DNA of 64,000 nucleotides. Origin: Psoroptes ovis. Its lineage: Eukaryota > Arthropoda > Arachnida > Sarcoptiformes > Psoroptidae. Shown here one piece after another: positions 24,970 through 36,802 of the stretch; the stretch's first letter is position 1, and the number at the start of each line of letters is the position of its first letter. The stretch lies in assembly GCA_002943765.1 (NCBI GenBank), contig PQWQ01000001.1, positions 2,391,501-2,455,500 of the forward strand. The letters are read 5' to 3'. A program made the translations under genes and the position numbers. Below the pieces are notes generated by a model. It had not been told where the DNA came from. It made no database searches and saw nothing but the letters and a program-made list of their open reading frames with translations.

Positions 24970-26662
24970 TTCATAAATTAAATCCATAATTGGATGAATT
25001 GGAGAACGATCAATTTTTTTCCTCAAAAATCCACTTTGTAATCTCATTTTCAATCATATACTCTATTCCAATGTATTAATTACCGAGTAATACAAGAAAA
25101 TTTCAGTATTAATTTTTACATCAATCAGTTGATAATTAGATTTCATAATTTAATGTAATTTGATATTTTAAATTTTAAAAGTTTAATTTAAGAAAAAAAA
25201 TTGAAATCGTCCTTTTTGTACGGTACTTTGATAGAAACAAAAAAAAACAAAACCAAAACAAATATGCGCAAGTTTTGTTTTTTTTTTCGTTATTCATTTC
25301 AGTTCTCATTTTTTTTACAATTTTATGCAATTTGGTTGTTTATATACCAACAATTGTATATAAACAATCAGTTTCGAACAATTGTTTTCTTCAAAAATAA
25401 ACTTTATTATTTTCATTTATTTTTTAAAAATAAATGGACAAAAATGAAAAATATGTAATAAACCAAACAACAATAATCAGTGATAAAATAGATGAAGTCA
25501 AACAAACAAACAAAAAAATCTCTTCAATTTATTCATGGTTCAATTTTAATCTCATATTCATCAAATGGAAACAATAAATCGACAAATGAATGAATTAAAT
25601 GAAACCAAAAAATGAGAATTTTTCTAAAATTTTTCATTTTTTCAAACATCATTCAGTCAGAAAAAAAGAAAATTTGGTATTTTAAAACTCTACACTTGTC
25701 ATTTTTTCTGTTTTCATTTGTATTTTGTTGTTTATTGAAGTGATAAGCAAAATGTAATGATATTGACACATTAAAAATTAAATAACTAAATACGCACATT
25801 AAATAATGCGGTGAATATGAAATAAGCAAAGAAAAAAAAATAAATGAAAATAACAATTATTATATTCATCAATATTTCATTTCATTTGTTTTAGTTCATA
25901 ATAATATAGCTATTAGTTTTGTGTGGTAAGCTCATATTTTATTTGTTTGTATTTTGATTGTTTGAATCAAAGCCAAATAACATTTTAATTTTTTTCTACT
26001 TTTAAGTGCAGATTGTGCATAAATGTCAAACAAGTGCCTTCATTAAATTTATTTATTTCATATCACAATTATTGATATTATTCATTTTATTTTTCATTGG
26101 TTCAAATCATAAATTCAATCATAAAATTCCATAAATTCAGCAATTAGATTGTCATTCAAATGACAATCAGCTGTGTATTGATTTAATTTCAATACGATCG
26201 AATAAAAAAATTTAGTAATTGAAATTAACTATTATTATGATCATCATTGACATCAAGAATAATAGAAACAGTAGCAAAAATATTCAAAGTGTATTCAAAA
26301 TAATCGACAAAACAATGAATAATATTTCACAGAAATTATTGAAATTATTATTATCGAAATTGTATGCATTGATAGCATCATCGATGATAACTTAAATCCA
26401 AACATTTGATCCATTCTAAATATTGAAAAAATATCTTCGATCAGTTCTCCGGTCAATTTGTTTGCCAATTTCATTATTATTTTTTACATTTGAAAATTAA
26501 TTAATTCAATTGATCTTAATTTCAAACAACGAATCAAAGCGAAACAATAATTATTGTTGATTATATAAAATTTTGCATAAAATTATATTTCGATGATTTT
26601 AAATTGAAATTAATAATATTCAAAAAGAATTTTTATTTTCATCAAGCAAAAAAAAAATTAAT
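24970..26662. other. Intergenic before PAN2
   Basis: About 1.7 kb of AT-rich sequence holding the MANBAL-like 3' UTR and PAN2 upstream region. A GGTTCAAATC patch near 26100 resembles a tRNA B box but no cloverleaf or A box is found. No gene is supported. Confidence 0.55.
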
Positions 26663-29600
26663 ATGAATTATCCATTAATATATTCATCTATAGTTGATAT
26701 TGGTTCAAATGTACAATTAACAAAAGGTACAGGTGTGTCATGCGTTACGTTTGATAATGAACAAGAAATCTTATGGACTGGTAATTATTCTGGTCATATA
26801 ACTAGTTTTGTACCGAATCCAAATGGTCTTACGAAATATACATCATTCCATGTTGATTATGAAAGTGACGTTAGGTATTAGTGAAGATATTTTATCCAAA
26901 TTCTATATTTTATCATATTTTCGATATCTTTAATCATTTTTCATTCAGACAAATTGTCACTAGTAAAGAAGGAGTATTTTCATTGACAAAAAATGCAGTG
27001 CGTTTATCCAAACGTCGTGGCATTACACAATTCACACATAAAAATGAGCATCTAATGAAAGATTTACAATGCATGTTATTATTGAAAAATAATCATAATA
27101 ATAAATACGATCAATTATTATTAGCTGGTAATCAAGATAAATTAATTGAATTAGACGTTGAAACGCTCAAGTCAACTAACGTTATTAATATCTTCGATAA
27201 TAAAGATGCAAGTAGTGATAATGGTATTCAAAATTGTTATCACATGAAATCACATCCACGTTTCATTTGTATGGCTGATTGTGAAGGAAAGGTTTGTGAA
27301 TAACTAAGTCAATTAAAATTCAATAATGACATGATTTCAATTATAATAGATCGTATTACTTGATACTGATCAATTAAAAGTACAACATCAATTCAAATCG
27401 GCTGCATCGATATCGGATTTAGATATATGTGGGAACTATCTTGTGACGATATCGCCATATTCACAGCTTCTAATGATTTATGATTTACGGCAAACTAAAT
27501 TAGCATCCGTCACACAAGTTTATCAACCATCATTCATCAAGTTTTTGTCTCGTTTTACAACAAAGTGTTGTATAGTATCTCGAAATGGACGCTTTTCAAT
27601 CGTAGATCTCACAAATCCATCAACAATCAAGTATGTCCATAATTATTTTATTAATAAATCTAAAAATATTAATAAATTTATTCACCCTCGCAATTTGAAG
27701 CCCCATAAATGATGTTCATATGCCATCATATGATTCTCAGGTTACAGCTTTTGATATTTCAGCAACAGATCAAGCCTTCGCATTCGGCGATAATCAAAAT
27801 TGTATTTATATTCATGGTACATGTGAGAAATTTGATATCAATACTAATCGTCGGCAACCGGAATTCGCTGATCCAATAATGCCAACTCCATATTATTCAT
27901 TGATGACCGATCATTATACGCCAGTATCGGAAATATCACCATTTCCTTATTATGTTATCCCTACTATGGTAAATTATAGTCAATTAGTATCATATATGTT
28001 ACCTCAACAATGTCAGCGTGTATATCGTCCTGTGCCACCCATCGGTCAGGATATATTGAGATCTATGCGTGTTGTCGGTAATATTGGTTATGTTGTGAAT
28101 TCGCCAGGAAAAATTCCTACAGCAGCATCAAGCAGTAATAATAATTATTCAACAAATAATGGAAATGGTTCAATTCGTAATAGTCCAGAAGGGAATGAAT
28201 TCGGTACCGATCAAATGCCACATCGTTATCATTTTCTCGAACCAAATCATAATAAAGTTGATAAAGATGAATATGATTTTTCACGCTATAATAATTCACC
28301 GTTTCCTGGATTAGATTCGACAATACCGAATTCGTATGCAAACAACATGATACAATGTTTATATTTTATACCTGCATTTCGTTCATCTGTAATCAATCAT
28401 ATATGTCATCGTGAATATTGTTTGGTATGTGAGCTTGGATTTTTATTTCACATGCTGGACACTGCACCTAAACATAGTCCTTGTCAAGCAAGTAATTTTC
28501 TTCGCGCTTTCCGTACAATTCCTGAAGTTTGTGCCTTCAAATTGATTTTGCCTGGTAAGTGTCTTGTAATGAATTTTTCGATTTTTTCCATTAATTATAT
28601 TATTATTGTTGACCATCATAAATCAAATAACCGTATGAAATTAATTTGTTTCAAATGTCTATAGAAGAAGAATCATTGCGAAAGCAATTTAACTTCTTTA
28701 AGTTAACACAACAATGGTTAAGATTCATTTTACATCAATTACATCGGGAATCATTACAATTAGCTAACAATGGTAATAATAATATGACAATGCCAATTTT
28801 CAATTCAAATTCATTCAATCATGGAAATAATAATAATAAAAATTTATGGCCCAATCCACAACAACAATCACAAATTGCCGAAACGTCATCAGAATCACCA
28901 GCTGAAAATTTAAAAAATTCATTTGTTACCGAGAATTTTTCGCTCCAATTAACAAGGCATTTTCAATGTACAAAATGCCAGCATCGATGGAAAAGTCCTT
29001 ATATTTCATTTCCAGTCACGTTCAATTATCCGATGAATTCCTCAGTATCAAATGTTACAAACATCCAACAACATGGTACAATTGATTCAGAATATGATAA
29101 TAATCAATCCAATAATCAACAGCAACAGCTAAAACAATCATTCATCAGTTTTTCAGAATTGTTACTCAGTTCAATACATACTGAACAAACAATTCAAGAA
29201 TATTGTGAAAATTGTCAAAAATTACACAATAATATCATTGAAAAACGTTTAATTTCAAATTTACCGCCAATATTAGCTATTAATACTGGATTAGATAATA
29301 AAAATGTGAGTATTGAATAAATTATTTCGATTTTTACTGATAAAATTTTTAAATATAAAAAGGCGCAAAAATTTTGGAAAATACAAACTGAACGTTTCAC
29401 GCGTACAATGATGAACAGAAAAGATAAATATGTTGTTACGAATTTATCCGATTTAGATAAACTGAAACAAATGAAAAATAATAATGTAACTTATAATAAT
29501 ACCAGTAGCAATAATGGTAATAATACCAATAATAATAACCAAAATCTAATGCCGTGTCGTTATGGCAAATTTTGCAAACGTTTTGATTGTAAATTCTATC

Positions 29601-31089
29601 ATTCAAATCGTGACGAAGATGATGATAACAATAAGAAAAAGAATGATGATTTTTATTCATGGATACCGATGTCTATTTTTATACATAAAAACTTAACGAA
29701 TTCCAATGATGAATCATCGAAAATTCGAATTAAGGATAATTATAGTGATTGGAATAATGCTGATGATGACAAGAGTAATTATATTGAATATTCACTAGTT
29801 AATGTTACTTCAGTTGTTAAATCATCGGAAGATACATTCGGTAACATTGTTAGTGCGGTTAAAATCGATAAATCTTATTTCGATGCCAGACGCAAACAAT
29901 TGGCCAAAAAAATACGTCGATATAATGCGCAGCAACAACAATCATCCTATGGAATGAAGCCAATAAATAATAATTATGCAAATTATGATTCCCTTAATGA
30001 TAGTGATTTATCCGACAATGAAGAAACGGATTCAATTTTTGCAGATAATAATAAAATGTTTACAATCGACAATCGTTATTATACTATTTCATCAGACATT
30101 GAGAATATGTCTAATTATGACACGAAAATGGATTGGTATCTGTTTAATCATTATTTGATTAATCCGATTACAGTCGAAGAAGTTGTATCAACAGATCTCA
30201 CATGGAAAGTGCCTACCATATTGATGTATATGAAAAATGATGTTATGAAAAATCATTCTCAAAGTGAGCTAATGCGACGAGCTAAAAATGTGATTGATAC
30301 AAGTGTATTCAATCAAGGAATATCTATATCCCAGAAAATTCCCTTGAAATCATGTTCATTTTTACCATTAGATGTTGATATGGAACGGCCGAAAAAAGGT
30401 GACATTGTTGCAATGGATGCTGAATTCGTAACGCTTAATCATGAAGAAACAGAATTAAGATCTGATGGAACTCGAGCGACAATTAGACCATCACATAAAT
30501 CGGTTGCCCGAATATCCTGTGTTCGTGGATCAGGTCCTATGCAAGGTATACCCTTTATTGATGATTACATTTCAACACAAGATCAAGTTGCCGATTATAT
30601 GACGAAATTTTCTGGTGAGTTTCTATTTGTGTGTTATATTCAAGAGATTTAATCAAAATTTTCGAAATTGAAGGAATACAACCTGGTGATTTAGATGCTG
30701 CATTATCATCAAAACATTTAACTACTTTGAAATCAACATATTTGAAATTGAGATTTTTGATCGATAATGGTGTTATCTTTGTTGGACATGGTTTGCGTAA
30801 TGATTTCCGTGTAATAAATTTAGTAGTACCACCAGAGCAAATAATTGATACTGTTTATTTATTTCAATCACCGAATTCAAAACGTATGGTATCATTAAGA
30901 TTTTTAGCATGGCATTTTTTGAATTTAAACATTCAAAGTGAAACACATGATTCGATTGAAGATGCTAAAACAGCGTTGGCATTGTATTATAAATACAAAG
31001 AATTGGAAATGAATGGCTGTGCCAAAGAAGCCATTGAAAATTTATATCAAATTGGTAAAGAATGCGGATGGAAAATTCCAAACTTCTAG
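26663..31089 (+). CDS. PAN2: PAN2 poly(A)-specific ribonuclease catalytic subunit
   Basis: Catalytic subunit of the PAN2-PAN3 deadenylase, which shortens mRNA poly(A) tails in the cytoplasm. Seven exons: 26663-26874, 26949-27291, 27350-27630, 27701-28554, 28665-29305, 29363-30614, 30674-31089; 1332 residues (human about 1200). Order: an N-terminal WD40-like half; a UCH-like domain opening with NSYANNMIQCLYFIPAFRS and containing EYCLVCELGFLFHMLD and NFLRAFRTIPE; then a DEDD exonuclease with the metal ligands in AMDAEFVTL, GHGLRNDFRV and HDSIEDAKTAL, all present. An Asn-rich insert and a CCCH-like motif (29554-29602) interrupt the UCH-like region. The last acceptor (30672-30673) was chosen because it gives SGIQPGDLDAALSSKHLTTL. 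It is convergent with NUDT6. Confidence 0.94.
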
Positions 31090-31397
31090 ATGAGTTTTTA
31101 TCCCATTCATCTCATTTGTCATATGTTACGAACAAATTATCATTAAAATCAATTAATTAGTAATTTATTCGATCGATTATCAAACACCAGCACACATACC
31201 GAAATTACATTCTCCAATACCATAAATTCATAATTCAAACTTTTTTCTTACTATGTTTTTATTATTCATATCTTGATTTTATTTTTTTATAAAGTTTTCT
31301 TCGTGTCAATCAATCAATGAATGCGAACTTAAAAAGCACACATAGCATGTATAATTAACATTGAATTTTTGTTTGCGTTGAATAAATAAATGAATTT
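31090..31397. other. Convergent 3' spacer, PAN2 and NUDT6
   Basis: A 308 bp spacer between two stop codons on opposite strands. It contains AATAAA-type signals on the plus strand near 31380-31391 (AATAAATAAATG) and must hold both 3' UTR ends. Nothing else is seen. Confidence 0.6.
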
Positions 31398-32422
31398 CTA
31401 AATGAATTTTTTCTTTTCCATCATTGAATAAACATTAAATTTATTCAAAGGTTTTGGAAATTCGGTTTGTATTTGAGTAAAATTCATTTCTCGATCACTT
31501 TTTTGCCATTCAACGAATTTTTCGACGATAAAATGATTGAATCTTGATAACTTTCCATCAATCTCATTTATATTCATCCATTTACATTGGTCAATTTCTT
31601 TTGGACATTTTACAATATTTTGTTCATTACTATTATCATCATCGGTATCATTATTAGTATCCAATGATTTTAAATAACAAACAAAATATAAATCAGAACA
31701 ATCGAAACCCCATCCTACATTATGTAAATGTCGAAATGCCAATATACATTGAAATTTTGTTTGTATACCGGTTTCTTCGTAGATTTCACGTTCGCATGCA
31801 TCATATAATTCTTCACTTTGTTCAACATAACCGCCTGGAAATTTCCAATAATTCGTAATTTTTGCTCGTTCTTTCACCACCAATATTTCATTATGATTAT
31901 TTACAACTAAACCACCTTTTAAAATAAATGAAAAAGCAAATAATTATGAGTAATTAGGAATATCAATACTAAGTTACTGACCAACACCAACGTTTGTATA
32001 GGCATACTTGGGTATATTATTATGATCTATCAATGATTTATACAATATAATATGGTCATTTTTGGTATGATGAAATTTGAATCCAAGCTATATTAAATAT
32101 ATCGGTGAATTGAAGATATCTAAGATTGAAATTTGAATTTATTAACCTTTATTAATGGCTCTATTAGATAAGCATTCATTGAATTCAAATTAAACCATAT
32201 TGTACGAATTTTCTTCTGTGCTTCAAGTAAATTATCATTAATCAATGTCGACAATTGATTGACATCGATTTTAACATTATGGTTTGCATTGATTTCCATA
32301 TGTAAGCCATCATATCGATCAAATTTTGTGTCAAAATATTTTACATTCGAAACATTACGTTGTAAAATTGTATTAGATGACCAAAATTTCAAAATTTTAT
32401 TCATAAATCGAAAATATATCAT
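31398..32422 (-). CDS. NUDT6: NUDT6-type Nudix hydrolase
   Basis: Nudix hydrolase of the NUDT6 (FGF2-antisense) group; the family cleaves nucleoside-diphosphate-linked substrates, and the physiological substrate of NUDT6 is not firmly known. Three exons: 32422-32147, 32087-31982, 31915-31398; 299 residues (human about 316). The N-terminal NUDT6-specific region contains IRTIWFNLN and GFKFHHT. The Nudix box has the full spacing: Gly at GGYVEQSEE, then REIYEETGI with the catalytic glutamates. After it come FRHLHNVGWGFDCSDLYFVC and a CKWMNI segment. No mitochondrial presequence is obvious, though the N-terminus RFMNKILKFWSSN is basic. It is divergent from mevalonate kinase, with 309 bp between start codons. 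Confidence 0.9.
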
Positions 32423-32731
32423 TTTCGAGTAATTTACTTTATGATTTTAATAAATGATCAGCAAGAAATGAACTATATTGAAATGCCCATAAAAAACAGG
32501 CCGCGCACTCTGAAGATGCTGTGAAACCGGTTATATTGATGATTATGATTATTTTGTCGATTAAAATATTTGCATAAATATGATGATATAAATTGACCAA
32601 AAGTTTTTTTTCAATTTTAAAAGTTATGTATTGACAAAGAAACAAAAACAAAAAAGTCATACGACATTTATGTCGAGTAAAATTGTGAAATATTAATTCA
32701 GATTTTTTTGCAAATTATTGAAAATCAAATT
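32423..32731. promoter_or_regulatory. Bidirectional promoter region, NUDT6/mevalonate kinase
   Basis: 309 bp separates two diverging start codons, so both promoters must lie here or inside the genes. A GC-richer island at about 32497-32532 (GGCCGCGCACTCTGAAG core) stands out from the AT-rich flanks and is a candidate core promoter. No TATA box can be assigned confidently. Confidence 0.45.
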
Positions 32732-33942
32732 ATGAAATTGTTATCGCATAGTAAATGTCCAGGTAAATTAATTCTATCAGGTGAACACTCTACTGTTTAC
32801 GGCAAGGTTAGTATAATTCTGCTAAAATTGTTTTTGAGTTTTCAACTTTTTGTTTTAGAGTTCAGTTGCCATAACAGTCGATTTGTACACTGAATGCCAA
32901 ATATTTGATACGGATGACTGTGTTGAATTGAATCTTGAGATATTGGATTTTAAAAAATCATGGCCATCCAATGCATTGAACGATTTTCCGCAACTTATAG
33001 ATAAAATTGAGAATTTTCATTATGATCATGAAAAATCGTTGCAAAAAATTGATCAATTAATTGATGATGAATTAAAAAATCAATCGTCAAACATATTCAA
33101 TGCTTGTTCAGTATTTCTACTTCTTTATCTAAGTATTAGTGATTTATTATTTCCAACGAAACAAAGAAAATGTATGAAAATCATTGTTAAAAGTCAATTA
33201 CCGAATGGTGCTGGTCTCGGTTCTTCCTCAGCATTCATAGTATCACTTGCTCAAGCATTGTTTCATGCATATAATGTTCAAATTGACAAAGAAGAATTTA
33301 ATCGCTGGTGTTGGGAGATGGATAAATTATTTCATGGCAAACCATCTGGCATTGATAATTCTATATGCACTTTTGGGGGCTCGATATTCTTTCAAAACGG
33401 TAAAATTATTGAGCGAATAGACACAGAAAATTTGCCCGAATTGAATGTAATATTGGTGAACACAATGATACCACGTAATACGAAGATAATGGTTGAAAGA
33501 TGTAGACAAAGATTAATGATTTTTAAAGACATAGGTGATCAAATTCTTGATTTGATGAATTCAATTACAGTAAAAGTGTGGACCATATTGAAAAATGAAC
33601 AAACTGATTTTTATGTAAATAAGTTGTCGGTATTATTCGAAATGAATCAAAACTTATTAGATTGCATTGATGTTGGACATGAAAAAATCACTGAAATTAT
33701 TACGATTGCCAAACAGTACAATTTGAGTGCCAAATTGACTGGTGCTGGTGGTGGTGGAATCGTTATGATTTATCTTAATGGTATAGTATTTCCATGAGTA
33801 AAGATATTTAGAAAATAAAATTTCAAATAATTTTTCAGATTGCAATTTGGAAATACGTGAATCATTATTGAAGAGATTACATTCAAATGGCTTTAAAACA
33901 TATCAAGTCAAACTTGGTGTATCAGGTGTTGAGCTTCTTTGA
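32732..33942 (+). CDS. Mvk: Mevalonate kinase
   Basis: GHMP kinase phosphorylating mevalonate to 5-phosphomevalonate in the cytosol, the step after HMG-CoA reductase in isoprenoid synthesis. Three exons: 32732-32806, 32859-33780, 33839-33942; 366 residues, slightly shorter than human (about 396). Motif 1 is KCPGKLILSGEHSTVYGK, split by intron 1 after its final Lys. The ATP-binding motif 2 is LPNGAGLGSSSAF, the catalytic-base region is KPSGIDNSI, and motif 3 is KLTGAGGGG. All key residues are present. The C-terminus ends in VKLGVSGVELL, matching the GVSI-type family end. In arthropods that make no sterols, the pathway supplies dolichol, ubiquinone and prenyl groups (known biology, not shown by the sequence). 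Confidence 0.95.
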
Positions 33943-34102
33943 AAACTTTTCATTTTTCAAAAATTCTCGGAAAAACTCAAATGATTTTCTTTAAGATGTT
34001 TTATTAATAAAAATGAAAACTTTGAAATAAAATTTTAATTTAAATAATAATTCAATTTTTGTTTTTAATCGTAAATTATTCATTAAGGACGTATTTGAAT
34101 AA

Positions 34103-34112
34103 ATCACGTGAT
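34103..34112. promoter_or_regulatory. Palindromic E-box ATCACGTGAT before Rabex-5
   Basis: A perfect 10-bp palindrome containing TCACGTGA, the M-box/CLEAR core bound by MITF/TFE and USF-type bHLH-ZIP factors. It lies 126 bp before the Rabex-5 start codon, in the 295 bp between mevalonate kinase and Rabex-5. The match is seen; binding is inference. Confidence 0.45.
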
Positions 34113-34237
34113 TAAAACTTGTAATTTATATTTCATTTTATTTACTCGAGTATCCAATCAAATGTTATTACCTTTGATTTAATTTTATTCATTGCAATTT
34201 TTGTTAATTATAAATAATTCATTGAACATAACATACA

Positions 34238-36471
34238 ATGAATGACCATGATGAATGTGATGATGGTAATTCTTCATGGAATTTAGTGACACCAGGCAAG
34301 TTTCATTTTTTTATTAAAATAAAATTGATTAAATAAATATTGATTTTATCATTGATTGTTTTCCTTCTATTGGTACTTTAGATAGTGATAACAATAATAC
34401 AATAGTTATGAACAATAATAACAATAATGCAATCTCACGTAAATTGACTGTACAAATTGTTGCCGATAAATCAGCATTACATTGTAAAAATGGCTGCGGT
34501 TTTTATGGAAATCGTGAATGGGATGGTTATTGTTCCATATGTTACAAAGGAATACGTCAACAGCATCAGCAACAATATAATCAAAATCAATCAAATATAG
34601 CTAGTTCAATACAAAACAATTCTCTTTCATCACTACCGCCAATTCCATCATCTGTTTCTTCATCATCTTCACCTCCGCCGCCCATAACACCACAACCATC
34701 ATCATCATCATCATTATTTTCGATGTCACTGAAACAAAAAATATTACCTGATTCATTGAATCGTGCACATTCCGCAACATCCTTATCATCTGCATCATCT
34801 CCAGCATCTTTTTTAATGAATCCAACTAGCACACTATCCTTTCGGTAGTTTTAAAGATGTTCAATTGTATTCAGTTTTTTTATTTTGTTTCTCATATTCT
34901 CGCAGAAAATTTGAAGAAAAGAAGCGACAACAAAGTGACAAAAATCGTATTAAATCAATTTTCAAACGTGCATCGACTTTTCGTGAGTATCGTTCGTCAT
35001 CAGCAGCAGCTAATTCTAGTCAGCAATATTCAATCACCAACAATAATGAACAAGAGAACAATAATACATGGCCATTTTTTCAATTTGAAGATGTTTTGGC
35101 AAAAATATATCCTGATTATGCTAAAAATGATATTAATACACATGTCATGAAATGTGTTGAGAAAATTAATAAATTATTGAACCGTGGCTCAACTATTGAA
35201 GAATTGACTGAGACAATACATGATTTCTATTCAACAATGGAAAATAGGTTCAAAAATATTCAACATTATAAAGATATTATCGATAGCGGACAATTAAACC
35301 AATTAATTGATCAAACTGAAAAAATTCTTATGAGTAAATTATATCAGGACTTGTTTGCCCGCGTACAAAATGAGGAAGAAGAGCGAGATTTGGAATTGCA
35401 GAAAAAAATTCGTAATTTAAATTGGATCATGTCAAATCATTTGGACATCGAAATTAATCTCAGACATCCCAAAGTAAGTGGACAATTTCTTTTAAATTTT
35501 TTACAAAAATGAAACTTTTCTTCATGTTTATAACTAAGGTCAAAGATTTGATGGATCAAGCAATAACCGAAATAAGTGAAGTTGATTCGAAGCAGATACC
35601 ATTTGAAAAATTAGATGCAATCGTTCGATGTTCGAAAACAATATTTGAAATGTTACAAATCGATAATAATGCTGCCATTTCGGCTGATCAATTTTTACCT
35701 GCATTAGTATTTGTCATAATAAATGCTAATCCACCATTATTACAATCCAATATAAAATATATAACAAGATTCAGCACGCCATCACGTCTTATGACAGGTG
35801 AGGCTGGTTATTATTTTACTAATCTTTGTTGTGCAACCACATTCATTGAAAAGATTTCCGGTGAATCATTGAATATGAGCGAAAGTGATTTCCAGGTAAA
35901 TTTTCCCACATTAAAATTTCAATTCTTTGATTTCTTATTGTTCTTTTCTCATTCAAAGAGTTATATGACTGGTGAAGCGCAACCTCCAGGTTATTATCGA
36001 GAATCATTTCTTTGCGAACCGTTTCGCATAATGAATTCTAATCATACAATATTGAATGATACACTAAAGCGTTGTGATAATTGGATTGAAAACCTCGAAA
36101 ATCTTGAGAAACGCATGGACCGTTTCGAGCAAATCTTGGAATCAAAATGTAATCGAGCATTACAAACATCGAGAGAAGTGATCGAGAAGTGTTCAACTTA
36201 CAAAGCATTTGATACTTATAATAATGTTGATCCATCATTATTTCCTGAACATTTTCGTGAATCATATCGAATTTATCGTCAGAAACAGCAGCAAAATAAA
36301 ATCAATAATCGAAATTCATTGAATCCTACAAATGATGAATCTTTACCGATATCTACAGCTGAAAATAAAGAAGATAGTTTCCAAAACGTTTCTAAACCTA
36401 ATGATAATGGATGTGATGTGGAATATAATTTAATCGTAGGCGAGTTCGAAAAAGTTAATTTTATGGATTAA
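34238..36471 (+). CDS. Rabex-5: Rabex-5 (RABGEF1), Rab5 GEF with A20 finger
   Basis: Exchange factor for Rab5 on early endosomes, and a ubiquitin-binding protein. Five exons: 34238-34295, 34382-34844, 34906-35473, 35539-35895, 35959-36471; 652 residues (fly about 700, human 491). An A20-type zinc finger starts at about residue 50 with spacing C-x3-C-x11-C-x2-C (CKNGCGFYGNREWDGYCSIC). A Ser/Pro-rich linker and a basic helix RKFEEKKRQQSDKNRIK follow. The VPS9 domain contains ADQFLPALVFVIINANPP, LQSNIKYITRF, TGEAGYYFTNLCCA and YMTGEAQPPGYY. The C-terminus is Asn-rich. Intron 1 uses a GC donor (GCAAGT at 34296) rather than GT; the frame across it is correct and there is no usable GT nearby. Confidence 0.94.
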
Positions 36472-36802
36472 AAAACCAGAATATAACTGTGATCATTTAA
36501 AATAGATTCGAAACAGAGATTTTATCGATAATAATCACATTCATCATTTAGATGATATCATTATTATTCGATAATTCATTTAATTTGATTATTAATTTAT
36601 AATTGAAAAAAATCATTTATTGACTAGAAATTATTAATTTATGACTCATGAATGATTGGTAGGAATATTTTATTACAAATTATAATTAAAAATTTTAATC
36701 AATTAATGATTTTAACTGATTCTTTTTTAAAAAATTCGATGAATATTCTGTGATCGATAATCAAATGGTCTGATGATGGGATCTATTAACTGCGCATATT
36801 TA
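36472..36802. other. Convergent 3' spacer, Rabex-5 and DLK
   Basis: 331 bp between two stop codons on opposite strands; AT-rich 3' UTR sequence with nothing else recognisable. Confidence 0.6.

Noticed and set aside
26098..26107. GGTTCAAATC resembling a tRNA B box
   Set aside because: No A box at the right distance and no acceptor or anticodon stem could be paired around it.
34587..34832. Long frames antisense to Rabex-5 exon 2 (Asp- or Met-rich)
   Set aside because: They are the reverse reading of Ser/Pro-coding TCA/CCA repeats; the sense frame matches Rabex-5.
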